From positions 62,001 to 126,000 of the forward strand of contig NZ_JAFBEV010000002.1 in NCBI RefSeq assembly GCF_016908935.1: a DNA stretch of 64,000 nt. The letters are read 5' to 3'. The stretch is from Sporolactobacillus spathodeae. Lineage in GTDB: Bacteria; Bacillota; Bacilli; Bacillales; Sporolactobacillaceae. The translations under genes were made by a program, and so were the position numbers. Shown here piece by piece: positions 53,239 through 61,763 of this stretch. Below the pieces are notes generated by a model. The model was not told the origin of the DNA. It did no database searches and saw only the letters and a list, made by a program, of their open reading frames with translations. Numbering within the stretch: the stretch's first letter is position 1; the number at the start of each line of letters is the position of its first letter.

Positions 53239-53985
53239 ATGCTTCTTTCTATAAAAAATGTACACAAGACTTTTTCCGGCCACGAAATATTAAAAGGAAT
53301 TGATTTCTCACTTGATGAAGGCAAGGTACTCGTGCTCATTGGGCCGTCCGGGTCAGGAAAGACAACGACGCTAAGAACGCTTAACCTTCTTGAAATCCCC
53401 GAGGCAGGGACACTGCAGATTGCCGATCAAGAAGTCGTATTTGGACAAGCGCTTTCGAAGAAACGGATTCAGGCAATGCGCCGCCAGTCTGCCATGGTCT
53501 TTCAGGAATATAATTTGTTCCCTCACCGAACCGCACTTGAAAATGTCACTGAAGGACTGATAATTGTCCAGAAAATGGCGCCCAAAGAAGCGCAGGAACG
53601 CGCCGCGGAACTTTTAAATAAAGTTGGTCTAACGCAGCACCTGAACAAATATCCGCACCAATTATCCGGCGGTCAGCAGCAACGCGTCGGTATCGCGCGA
53701 GCGGTTGCTTTGCAGCCGAAATTGTTGCTGTTTGACGAACCGACCTCAGCACTTGATCCGGAATTGGTCGGTGATGTGCTTAAGGTAATGAAAGATTTGG
53801 CACGTGAAGGATGGACAATGGTTGTTGTCACTCATGAATTGAAATTTGCCGCGGACGTGGCTGATGAGGTGTTGTTTCTTGATGATGGGCGAATTCTGGA
53901 AAGAGGAGCACCGGACGTCCTTTTGCAGCAGCCACAGCATGAACGGACAAAGCAATTTTTAAGCAGAATATTAAATGAACGATAA
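53239..53985 (+). CDS. Polar amino acid ABC transporter, ATP-binding protein
   Basis: A 248-residue ATPase: Walker A GPSGSGKTT near residue 34, signature LSGGQQQR, Walker B LLLFDEPTSALDP, and His-loop VVTHE. This is the GlnQ/TcyC class. The ATG at 53239 (MLLSIKNVHKTF) is preferred; a GTG four codons earlier sits directly on the AGGGGGG ribosome binding site. It completes the importer operon. Confidence 0.93.
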   Translation: MLLSIKNVHKTFSGHEILKGIDFSLDEGKVLVLIGPSGSGKTTTLRTLNLLEIPEAGTLQIADQEVVFGQALSKKRIQAMRRQSAMVFQEYNLFPHRTALENVTEGLIIVQKMAPKEAQERAAELLNKVGLTQHLNKYPHQLSGGQQQRVGIARAVALQPKLLLFDEPTSALDPELVGDVLKVMKDLAREGWTMVVVTHELKFAADVADEVLFLDDGRILERGAPDVLLQQPQHERTKQFLSRILNER

Positions 53986-54021
53986 CAAAAAGTCGCAGAA
54001 CTCAAGTATCTGCGGCTTTTT
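53986..54021 (+). terminator. Terminator of the amino acid importer operon
   Basis: AAAAAGTCGCAGA and TCTGCGGCTTTTT form a stem of 12-13 bp. Confidence 0.88.
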
Positions 54022-54059
54022 ATTTGCCCTTGAAGGATAAAAATGAAGGGAAAGATGGG

Positions 54060-54110
54060 TGGAAAAGCAGTGTGATAATCGCGTCAGCCAAAGCGCAATT
54101 ATTGCAAAAT
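54060..54110 (+). repeat. Dispersed repeat, decayed remnant (copy N)
   Basis: Only GGAAAAGCAGTG and the right-end block GCCAAAGCGCAATTATTGCA remain. Confidence 0.4.
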
Positions 54111-54179
54111 ATAGACAAAACATAGCCCAGTTTATCTGACAATGGAAAAAAGTTTTAGAATATTTTTCATGAAAACAGA

Positions 54180-55076
54180 TTATTGGTTATTTAGATTATT
54201 CAGCCCGCTTTTTTCCACATAGTCAAGGATATGGTCATACATTTTCAGGGAAGCAGGAGATAAATACTGTTTTTTAAGCGAAGCGAGGCCAATGGTTCGA
54301 TATTCCGCAGGTTTAAATGGATACATGCCGACATCGGCATAATTTTTTGTAAGTACAAGTTGAGGAAGAATGGCGATGCCAAGTCCGCTTTCGACCATTG
54401 CGACAATGGATTGATCATCAATACTGTAGAACTGGGAATGGACAGACAGTTGATGCTTATGCAGCAGCGCTTTTGTTTCTTTCATGTAATCATCGCGTTG
54501 CAGAATGAAGCTCATGTCCTTGATTTCCGCAACAGTGACGTAATCCGGGTGCTGAGGGCGGAAGTCTTTTGGTGTGACGCACAGCAAAGGATCTAGGGTC
54601 AGTGGTGTGACCGTAAGATTTTCTTCAGCTGGGAGAGAGATAAAACCAAGATCAATAGCTCCAGACTTAATCCAGCCGACAACATCCTCATAACCGCCTT
54701 GAAAAATGATGATTTTTATTTCTGGAAAGAGGCGACGGAACGATTTTACGATTTCAGGGATCCAGTGAATACAAATACTGCTATAAGTACCGATGCGCAC
54801 GAGGCCCTTTTCCAGACCGTGAATATGTGCGGCTTCCTGTTTTAAGCGTTCTTCACTATTAAGCACAGCCCGAACATGTGGTAATAGATTTTTTCCCTCA
54901 AGTGTGAGGCGTACACCGGTCCGATCGCGAATAAAGAGGGCGACACCTAATTGCTGCTCAAGGTTAGCGATGGAGTGGCTGATGGCTGATGGTGTGAGGT
55001 TGAGTACTTCCGCAGCTTTAAGAAAACTTTGTTGTTCGGCGACGGTGTCGAAGACAGAATAAGAGAGTAAGGACAT
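54180..55076 (-). CDS. LysR-family transcriptional regulator
   Basis: A 298-residue regulator. SLLSYSVFDTVAEQQSFLKAAEVLNLTPSAISHSIANLEQQLG is the LysR helix-turn-helix, and an effector domain of the type 2 periplasmic-binding fold follows (residues about 90-295). I chose the ATG at 55076 rather than 55097 because it is the one with an upstream purine-rich site. It is divergent from the aminotransferase-reductase pair and probably regulates it. Confidence 0.9.
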   Translation of the reverse strand: MSLLSYSVFDTVAEQQSFLKAAEVLNLTPSAISHSIANLEQQLGVALFIRDRTGVRLTLEGKNLLPHVRAVLNSEERLKQEAAHIHGLEKGLVRIGTYSSICIHWIPEIVKSFRRLFPEIKIIIFQGGYEDVVGWIKSGAIDLGFISLPAEENLTVTPLTLDPLLCVTPKDFRPQHPDYVTVAEIKDMSFILQRDDYMKETKALLHKHQLSVHSQFYSIDDQSIVAMVESGLGIAILPQLVLTKNYADVGMYPFKPAEYRTIGLASLKKQYLSPASLKMYDHILDYVEKSGLNNLNNQ

Positions 55077-55248
55077 TTCCAAGATCCAACCCTTCATAAG
55101 AGTGAAATTAATTCATCTATACGTGAATAAGATGATGTTTACTCTAGCTTACGAACAGATTACTATAAATGCAAAGAAAAATAAAATGTAACTTTGTATC
55201 ACGTGGAATGGATGGTTTTCTTACAAATAATGGTACGGGGAGAATAAT

Positions 55249-56439
55249 ATGAAAAGCGATTTGTATTCAGAGCGAATGAAAGAGGTTCGACCGTCTGCGA
55301 TACGTGAGTTATTGAAATTAGGTGCGGATCCGGACGTCATTTCTTTTGGCGGCGGCTATCCGGATCCCAATCTATTTCCAACAGATCAACTCAGCCGAGT
55401 CTATGCACATGTTCTTAAAGAGCAGGGAAAGCAGGCCTTGCAATACACGATTTCAGAAGGACTTCCTGCACTGCGGGAGAAACTAGTCAAACGCATGGAG
55501 CGCGTCGGTGTAACTTGCGGACTGGACAATCTATTTCTCTTGCAAGGCAGTCAGCAAGGATTGGACCTTGTTGCGAAGATGTTGCTGAACCCTGGAGATG
55601 TCGTCATCACGGAAAATCCGACATTTTTAGGTGCATTGGTTGCCTTTAATGCCTACCAACCGAATTATGCCTCCGTTTCCATGGATGAAGATGGGATGAT
55701 TATGGATGAACTTGAAACAGTACTTAAAGCGAATCCTCGTGCAAAAATCATTTACACGGTGCCGACTTTCCAGAATCCTACCGGTGTGACCATGAGTCTC
55801 GCCCGTAGAAAGCGACTTGTTGCGCTAGCCAATCAATATGATGTCATTATCTTGGAAGATGATCCGTATCGTGAAATTCGCTATGAAGGCGAACCTCTTC
55901 CAAGTATTAAGAGCCTGGATACCGAGGGCAGAGTGATTCACCTCGGCAGTTTCTCAAAAATACTGAGTCCGGGCATGCGCCTCGGCTGGGTTATTGCTGA
56001 GCACGAATTGGCAGAAAAGCTCTGCTTGCTAAAAATGGCTGCAGATACGCAGAACTCTACTCTGAATATGTACGCAGCAAACCTGTTCCTAGAACGCTAT
56101 GATATTGATGAACATATTACGCGCATCCAGAATGTGTACAGGAAGAAGAAACAGATAATGCTGGATGCTTTTAATACCTATTTACCGAAAAGTGTTCATT
56201 ACACGAATCCACAAGGCGGACTCTTCACATGGTTAACCCTCCCGGAAACGGTGGATACCACGAAGTTGATGAAGGAACATGTACTTCCTGAGGCCAACGT
56301 CGCTTATGTTCCCGGCGCGACGTTCTATCCTTTGCACCAAGAAATCAATCATTGCCGATTTAACTATTCATGCATGTCAGAAGAAAAAATTGTGAAAGGC
56401 ATTGCGGCATTTGGACAAATTCTGCAAAATTATTGTTGA
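55249..56439 (+). CDS. PLP-dependent aminotransferase (2-aminoadipate/aromatic/branched-chain type)
   Basis: A 396-residue fold-type I aminotransferase of the LysN/KAT-II-like group, without a MocR DNA-binding domain. VISFGGGYPDPNLFP, LQYTISEGLPALRE, YTVPTFQNPTGVTMS, EDDPYREIRY and SFSKILSPGMRLGW (Schiff-base Lys) are the diagnostic motifs. Enzymes of this group have broad specificity for 2-aminoadipate, aromatic and branched-chain amino acids. The PanE-like reductase follows after 29 bases, suggesting conversion of an amino acid to a 2-oxo acid and then a hydroxy acid. Confidence 0.88.
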   Translation: MKSDLYSERMKEVRPSAIRELLKLGADPDVISFGGGYPDPNLFPTDQLSRVYAHVLKEQGKQALQYTISEGLPALREKLVKRMERVGVTCGLDNLFLLQGSQQGLDLVAKMLLNPGDVVITENPTFLGALVAFNAYQPNYASVSMDEDGMIMDELETVLKANPRAKIIYTVPTFQNPTGVTMSLARRKRLVALANQYDVIILEDDPYREIRYEGEPLPSIKSLDTEGRVIHLGSFSKILSPGMRLGWVIAEHELAEKLCLLKMAADTQNSTLNMYAANLFLERYDIDEHITRIQNVYRKKKQIMLDAFNTYLPKSVHYTNPQGGLFTWLTLPETVDTTKLMKEHVLPEANVAYVPGATFYPLHQEINHCRFNYSCMSEEKIVKGIAAFGQILQNYC

Positions 56440-56468
56440 TAGGATCATGAGTCGAGGAGGATGAATCC

Positions 56469-57389
56469 ATGGAAATCAAAAACGTTGCGATTGTTGGCTT
56501 AGGTGCATTAGGTATTATGTATGGGAAACATCTTGTTGATCGTTTGGGTGTCGACGCAGTGCGCATTGTCGCTGATCATGACCGAATTGAGCGCTATAAG
56601 AAAGACGGTATTTTATGCAACGGTGAACCCTGCACATTTCGCTATGTTGCTGCTGATGAACCTATGGAACCTGCCGATCTACTGATTTTTGCGGTAAAAT
56701 ACACCGGATTGAAAAGTGCTATAGCTAATGCGAAAAATCAAATTGGGAAACAAACCATCATTCTTTCAGTGCTTAACGGGATTTCGAGTGAACAGGTGAT
56801 TGGCGGGACGTTTGGTTTTGATCAATTGCTCTATTGCATTGTTGCTGGTATGGATGCTTCCAAAGTAGGCAATGAACTCACTTATAAAAATCTTGGCTTT
56901 ATCAGCTTTGGCGAAGCAAATGATGTGCGCAGCAAGAAGGTACAGGCACTTGCGCACTTCTTTGATAAAGTCTCCATTCCTTATGAAATTCCTGAGCACA
57001 TGATGCACAAGATGTGGAGTAAGCTGATGGTCAATACGGGTGTGAATCAATCGACGGCAGTCTTCGCCACGAATTACGGCGGGATACAAGTTCCGGGCAA
57101 GCCGCGTGATACGGTGATTGCTGCGATGAAAGAAGTTGTCAAGGTTGCTAATAGCGAAGGCGTGAACCTTCAAGAATCTGAAATTGCCGGATGGCTGAAG
57201 ATCAACGATGCATTGAACCCTGAAGGTATGCCGTCGATGCGTCAGGACACCTTGCAGCACCGGCCAACAGAAGTTGAACTGTTCGCCGGGACGATTCGCA
57301 AGTTGGGCAAGAAACACGGCATCCCAACGCCGGTCAATGATTTTCTTTATACGAAGATTGAGGAGATAGAATCCGCTTATTCTCATTAA
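56469..57389 (+). CDS. Second ketopantoate reductase-family protein
   Basis: A 306-residue PanE/ApbA-family reductase: VAIVGLGALGIMYGKHLV (cofactor site), LSVLNGISSEQ, HKMWSKLMVNTGVNQST (catalytic Lys and Asn) and MRQDTLQHRPTEVELFAG. It is clearly diverged from the copy at 39.7 kb. Co-transcription with an aminotransferase favours a 2-oxo acid reductase (D-2-hydroxy acid dehydrogenase) role, though pantoate synthesis cannot be excluded. AGGAGGATG lies upstream and a strong terminator downstream. Confidence 0.82.
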   Translation: MEIKNVAIVGLGALGIMYGKHLVDRLGVDAVRIVADHDRIERYKKDGILCNGEPCTFRYVAADEPMEPADLLIFAVKYTGLKSAIANAKNQIGKQTIILSVLNGISSEQVIGGTFGFDQLLYCIVAGMDASKVGNELTYKNLGFISFGEANDVRSKKVQALAHFFDKVSIPYEIPEHMMHKMWSKLMVNTGVNQSTAVFATNYGGIQVPGKPRDTVIAAMKEVVKVANSEGVNLQESEIAGWLKINDALNPEGMPSMRQDTLQHRPTEVELFAGTIRKLGKKHGIPTPVNDFLYTKIEEIESAYSH

Positions 57390-57400
57390 TAAAAGATAAT

Positions 57401-57434
57401 AAAACTGAATGTCTCTGGGACATTCAGTTTTTTC
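57401..57434 (+). terminator. Terminator of the aminotransferase-reductase operon
   Basis: AAAACTGAATGTC pairs with GACATTCAGTTTT across TCTGG, followed by TT. Confidence 0.9.
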
Positions 57435-57449
57435 TAGAGATAAGAAAGT

Positions 57450-57567
57450 TTTTCGCACAAAAATGCAGCGAATTGCTCTGGCGGCTTGCGGGAAAAGCGA
57501 GCCAAGTGAGTCTCCGCAGATTCTCGCTTGTCTGAGGAGACGCGCGGCGCCCGCGGCAAGCGATCAT
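57450..57567 (+). repeat. Dispersed repeat, type II, right end truncated (copy O)
   Basis: AAAAATGCAGCGAATTGCTC, GGCTTGCGGGAAAAGCGAGC, TGTCTGAGGAGACGCGCGGC and GCCCGCGGCAAGCGA, then the family sequence stops. The remaining 300 bases to the next gene hold a GGTC-TATT-GACC mini-hairpin before a T run (about 57690-57722) and TATAAT near 57833; nothing else is recognised. Confidence 0.8.
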
Positions 57568-57868
57568 AAAAAGCAACTATACGCCTAGGCAGGACATCAA
57601 AATAATGATAGCGACCAGCGGATCTGATTAAATTTTAATTAAATTAGGAAAGTGCATAAATAAGGTGCAATTGGTTCATTTTAAACCGAGGGTCTATTGA
57701 CCTGCAGGGGGCGATTTTTTTAGGTTGATGGACAATTGATTTATAGGAGTAGCTAGTTCCTTAGATAGATAAAAAGGGAATTTTACTTTGAGTGAGGGAC
57801 AATATAGTATTAGAAATATTTTTAAATATTGGTATAATTAATGAAATTTAGATTGGGGGAGTACAGAA

Positions 57869-59080
57869 GTGGACAAAAAAAATAAGTCGGCATTCGGCAT
57901 TGCGATGGGTGGCGCTTTTCTCATGGCGATGTCTGCTGTCGGTCCGGGCTTTTTGACGCAGACGGCAACATTTACATCGCAATTAGGTGCAGATTTCGGA
58001 TTCGCTATTCTTGTTTGTATACTTGTTGATATCGGCGTGCAGCTTAATATCTGGCGCATCATCGTCATTTCTGGGAAGAAAGCACAGACGATCGCCAATG
58101 AACTGGTTCCGGGGCTCGGGTATTTATTGACCGCGCTTATTGTCATCGGCGGTTTGACCTTCAATATCGGGAATATTGGCGGTGTTGGTCTTGGTTTCAA
58201 TGTCTTATTTGGCATCTCACCGGAAAATGGGGCGCTGATTGGTGGCGCAATTGCTCTAATTATTTTTCTTGTGCGCAATGCGCTTATCGTTATGGATCGA
58301 ACGGTACAAGTGCTTGCCGTTGTTAAAGTACTGCTGATTATTTTTGTTATCGCAATGATGGCGCCACCAGTCGGGCCGGCCGCTTATCATACATTCTTAC
58401 CGTCACATATCGATTTTTATTCGATTGTAACGATCGTTGGTGGAACCGTTGGCGGCTATATTTCATTCTCAGGCGGACACCGCCTGCTAGAAGGCGGCTT
58501 GCGCGGCACACAGTCTATTCGTTATATCAACGAAGGCGCGCTGACCGGAATCGGGGTTGCTTCACTGATTCGCATCCTACTTTTTCTTGCTGGTCTCGCA
58601 GTTGTTACGGCTGGGCACCCGCTAAATCCACTAAATCCGGCTGCGAGTATCTTTCAAGCAGCGGCAGGTACTTTCGGTTACAAATTTTTCGGCCTGATTT
58701 TGCTAGCTGCCGGGATGACATCGACACTCGGATCAACCTTTACATCTGTATCCTTTCTGGAATATTCTAAAGAAAACAGCGTCAATCATACTTATCAGAA
58801 AATCAGACCGTATTTAATCATCTTTTTCATTGTTTTTTCAACAGCAATCTTTTATTTCATTGGCAGTCCGGCAAAGGTGCTCGTCGCTGTTGGCGCGATT
58901 AATGGGCTGATTCTTCCAATTGCGCTAGCCATACTGCTTGTCGCAACGATGCGTAAAAAGATAATGGGTACAGCTTACAAGCATCCGCTCTGGTTGACTG
59001 TATTCGGTTGGATCATTGTTATCTTCATGGCTTATGCCGGGATACAGACCGTCATAAAAAACCTGTCAACCCTTTATTAA
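57869..59080 (+). CDS. NRAMP-like transporter of the 5-oxoproline locus (YcsG-like)
   Basis: A 403-residue membrane protein with 11 segments and an NRAMP-like first helix, AMSAVGPGFLTQTATFTSQLGADFGFA. It lacks the DPGN metal-ligand motif of true Mn/Fe transporters (GPGFLTQ instead) and resembles Bacillus YcsG, encoded with the 5-oxoprolinase genes. It is probably a proton-driven organic acid transporter, perhaps for 5-oxoproline. The GTG start follows GGGGGAG. First gene of the pxp cluster. Confidence 0.78.
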   Translation: MDKKNKSAFGIAMGGAFLMAMSAVGPGFLTQTATFTSQLGADFGFAILVCILVDIGVQLNIWRIIVISGKKAQTIANELVPGLGYLLTALIVIGGLTFNIGNIGGVGLGFNVLFGISPENGALIGGAIALIIFLVRNALIVMDRTVQVLAVVKVLLIIFVIAMMAPPVGPAAYHTFLPSHIDFYSIVTIVGGTVGGYISFSGGHRLLEGGLRGTQSIRYINEGALTGIGVASLIRILLFLAGLAVVTAGHPLNPLNPAASIFQAAAGTFGYKFFGLILLAAGMTSTLGSTFTSVSFLEYSKENSVNHTYQKIRPYLIIFFIVFSTAIFYFIGSPAKVLVAVGAINGLILPIALAILLVATMRKKIMGTAYKHPLWLTVFGWIIVIFMAYAGIQTVIKNLSTLY

Positions 59081-59103
59081 TACGTTAAGAATGTATTAGA
59101 TTA

Positions 59104-59270
59104 TGTGCAAAAAAGGAGCGCAGGTGCGCTGGCGCCTTGCGGGAACAGCGAGCCAAGTGAGCCCCCGCAGATTCCAGCTTGTCCAAGGAGGCTTCCGTCC
59201 TGCCCGGCGGCAAGCGAGCGACCGAAGCGCAATGGTTAAAAAAGGACTTGGCTAGGCCACGTTTTTCTGA
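59104..59270 (+). repeat. Dispersed repeat, type II, complete (copy P)
   Basis: AAAGGAGCGCAGGTGCGCTG, GCGCCTTGCGGGAACAGCGA, GCCCCCGCAGATTCCAGC, TTGTCCAAGGAGGCTTCC, CCCGGCGGCAAGCGAGCGAC and GACTTGGCTAGGCCACG. It splits the pxp cluster between the transporter and pxpA. Confidence 0.85.
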
Positions 59271-59393
59271 AATACTATTGAATATTTTTATGTGTGTAGC
59301 GGGCAAATAAGAGCGGAGTGTTTACGTGTAGACGGCCTCCGCTTTTTGCATTGCAGAAGGGAAATCTGTATGACTTCAAAAGGAGGTAAACCA

Positions 59394-60149
59394 TTGCGAC
59401 AGATTGATTTTAATTGTGACTTGGGAGAAAGCTTTGGGCATTATAGAATGGGCAATGATGCCGAGGTTTTACCATTGATTTCTTCAGCGAATATTGCCTG
59501 CGGGTTTCATGCGGGAGACAGTTCCGAAATGCGTCGGACTGTGGCACGCGCGGCAGCAAACGGCGTTGCTATTGGTGTTCATCCGGGCCTGGCAGATCTA
59601 GAAGGATTCGGCAGACGGGAGATGGCTCTGACACCACAGGAAGCCTATGATTGTGTCGTTTATCAGATCGGTGCTTTAAAGGGCGTTGCCGCTTCGCAAA
59701 ATGTATCGGTTCATCATGTGAAGCCGCATGGTGCGCTCTATCATATGGCTTCGGACCATGAGGACTATGCACGGGCGGTTGCAAAAGCCATTGCGGATGT
59801 TGACGATCACCTTTTACTGTTCGCCATGGGCGGAACGCACCTGGCGTCAGCCGGCGAGCGTGTTGGACTGCATGTGATACATGAGGTGTTTGCCGATCGA
59901 ACCTATCAGCCGGATGGCTCATTGACACCACGTGCGGAGGGAAATGCGTTGATAACGGATCCGGAAGTGGCGCTTCAGCAGGTGCTGCGAATGATTAACG
60001 AGGGTAGCGTGCAGGCTGTTGACGGTAGCACACTGCCGATTCAAGCAGAAACGGTTTGCATTCACGGCGATGGACAGCGTGCGCTTGAGTTTGCCCGCAT
60101 CATCAGGGAACGATTGCAGCAGACGGGTATTACGATCCAAGCCTGGTGA
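59394..60149 (+). CDS. pxpA: 5-oxoprolinase subunit A
   Basis: A 251-residue LamB/YcsF-family protein: IDFNCDLGESFGHYRMGND, ISSANIACGFHAGD, VAIGVHPGLADLEGFGRR and SVHHVKPHGALYHM carry the conserved acidic and His residues. With PxpB and PxpC it opens 5-oxoproline to glutamate using ATP. The TTG at 59394 has a perfect AAAGGAGGT seven bases upstream and gives the family length; an ATG at 59370 with GAAGGG is the alternative. Confidence 0.93.
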   Translation: MRQIDFNCDLGESFGHYRMGNDAEVLPLISSANIACGFHAGDSSEMRRTVARAAANGVAIGVHPGLADLEGFGRREMALTPQEAYDCVVYQIGALKGVAASQNVSVHHVKPHGALYHMASDHEDYARAVAKAIADVDDHLLLFAMGGTHLASAGERVGLHVIHEVFADRTYQPDGSLTPRAEGNALITDPEVALQQVLRMINEGSVQAVDGSTLPIQAETVCIHGDGQRALEFARIIRERLQQTGITIQAW

Positions 60150-60210
60150 GTAGCACGTCGCGCTGTCTCAACTGTAATTATTCAACATTATCCCCTAAGG
60201 AGGAATGGTA

Positions 60211-61011
60211 ATGGTTGAGGAAATGCCCCTGCTTTCCCAGCAGACACCAGCCGAGGTTCGGCAAATGATTCGAAATGGTAAGTGGACAAAGCAAACGAGC
60301 GGCCTGGCAAATGGCTACACACAGGCCAATCTTGTCATTCTGCCCCAGAAATATGCTTATGATTTTCTGCTCTTTTGTCAAAGAAATCCGCGTCCCTGTC
60401 CGCTCTTGGAAGTGCTCGATGCCGGAAGTCCCTTTCTGCGTGAACTGGCACCGGGGGCTGATATTCGCATGGATGTTCCAAAATACCGCATTTATAAAGC
60501 GGGTCAATTAATTGAAGAAACGGCTAACATCACTGATCTCTGGCGGGATGATTTTGTCACGTTTTTGATTGGCTGCAGCTTCAGTTTTGAGGAGAGTTTG
60601 CTCGAGAACGGTCTGCCTGTTCGTCATATTGAGCAAGAAACCAATGTGCCGATGTACCGCACATCGATACAGTGCCACGCTGCAGGTGTTTTCAGCGGTC
60701 CGCTTGTCGTCAGTATGCGGCCGATGACGCCCAGTCAGGCGATCCGCGCTGTTCAGCTGACAAGCCGCTTCCCTTCGGTTCATGGGGCACCGATTCATAT
60801 CGGAGATCCAACGGCCATCGGCATTAAGAATTTATCACATCCGGATTTTGGTGAATCGGCAGCTGTTCATGAAGATGAGATTCCGGTTTTTTGGGCTTGC
60901 GGGGTCACACCACAAGCAGCGGTCATGGCCTCAAAACCGGAGATTGCGATTACGCATGCACCGGGATGTATGCTCGTCACAGATCAAAAAAACAGTACAT
61001 TCAGTGTTTGA
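60211..61011 (+). CDS. DUF1445 / putative hydro-lyase, D-glutamate cyclase-like (YcsI)
   Basis: A 266-residue protein of the DUF1445 family (Bacillus YcsI). TPAEVRQMIRNGKWTKQTSGLANGYTQANLVILP, FLIGCSFSFEESLLENGLPVRHIE, MYRTSIQCHAAGVF and VFWACGVTPQAA are family signatures. The mitochondrial relative is D-glutamate cyclase, which relates D-glutamate and 5-oxo-D-proline, so a role in feeding the pathway with the D isomer is a reasonable inference. The ATG at 60211 is seven bases after AAGGAGG. Confidence 0.85.
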   Translation: MVEEMPLLSQQTPAEVRQMIRNGKWTKQTSGLANGYTQANLVILPQKYAYDFLLFCQRNPRPCPLLEVLDAGSPFLRELAPGADIRMDVPKYRIYKAGQLIEETANITDLWRDDFVTFLIGCSFSFEESLLENGLPVRHIEQETNVPMYRTSIQCHAAGVFSGPLVVSMRPMTPSQAIRAVQLTSRFPSVHGAPIHIGDPTAIGIKNLSHPDFGESAAVHEDEIPVFWACGVTPQAAVMASKPEIAITHAPGCMLVTDQKNSTFSV

Positions 61012-61043
61012 CATTTTGTAGATTTTGAAAAGGAGAGGTGGAT

Positions 61044-61763
61044 TTGGCTATCATTCCATTTGGCGAGCAGGCGGTGCGTGTCATTTTCGGCGACCGGATT
61101 GACCCGTCCATTCAAGCACAAATCAGTCGTTTTCTTCGTTATTTCGACCGCCTGCCTTTTCCTGGTTTTATTGAATATGTTCCAGCCTATACCAATATTG
61201 CTTTTTATTATGACCCGCAAAAGGTGCTTGTTGGTGTCCACGGCGGACAAACAGCGCAACAGACGGTGATCGATTATTTGGAAGCTTGTTACACGGCAAT
61301 GGACAGGGAGCCTTGCGCAGACGAACGGATCGAGAGGCGAACCGTACGTATTCCTGTGTGCTACGGTGGTGCGTTTGGACCGGATTTAGACGTTGTCGCC
61401 TCCTATCATCAGATGAGTACGGAAGAAGTTATCAGACGGCATACTGCGCCGGAGTATTTGGTCTATATGCTCGGCTTTGCACCAGGATTTCCGTTTCTCG
61501 GCGGTTTGCCAGAAGAGCTGGCGACCCCCCGCCGCGAATCGCCGCGGCTGAAGATTGCCGCTGGATCCGTCGGCATTGCGGGGCGGCAGACAGGAGCCTA
61601 CCCGCTTCAGTCGCCAGGCGGCTGGCAAATTATCGGTCGCACGCCGACCCAGCTTTTTACTCCAGACGGTCAATCGCCAACACTGCTTCATGCAGGAGAC
61701 CTCGTCCGTTTTGAGTCGATCACCGAGGAACAGTTTCTGGCACAGAAAGGCGGCCAGCTATGA
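61044..61763 (+). CDS. pxpB: 5-oxoprolinase subunit B (KipI family)
   Basis: A 239-residue protein: IIPFGEQAVRVIFGD, FPGFIEYVPAYTNIAFYYDP, RTVRIPVCYGGAFGPDLDVVA, YLVYMLGFAPGFPFLGGL and VGIAGRQTGAYPLQSPGGWQ are the CT_C_D signatures. In Bacillus the homologue KipI also inhibits the sporulation kinase KinA. The TTG at 61044 lies eight bases after AGGAG; a GTG two codons earlier is too close. Confidence 0.93.
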   Translation: MAIIPFGEQAVRVIFGDRIDPSIQAQISRFLRYFDRLPFPGFIEYVPAYTNIAFYYDPQKVLVGVHGGQTAQQTVIDYLEACYTAMDREPCADERIERRTVRIPVCYGGAFGPDLDVVASYHQMSTEEVIRRHTAPEYLVYMLGFAPGFPFLGGLPEELATPRRESPRLKIAAGSVGIAGRQTGAYPLQSPGGWQIIGRTPTQLFTPDGQSPTLLHAGDLVRFESITEEQFLAQKGGQL

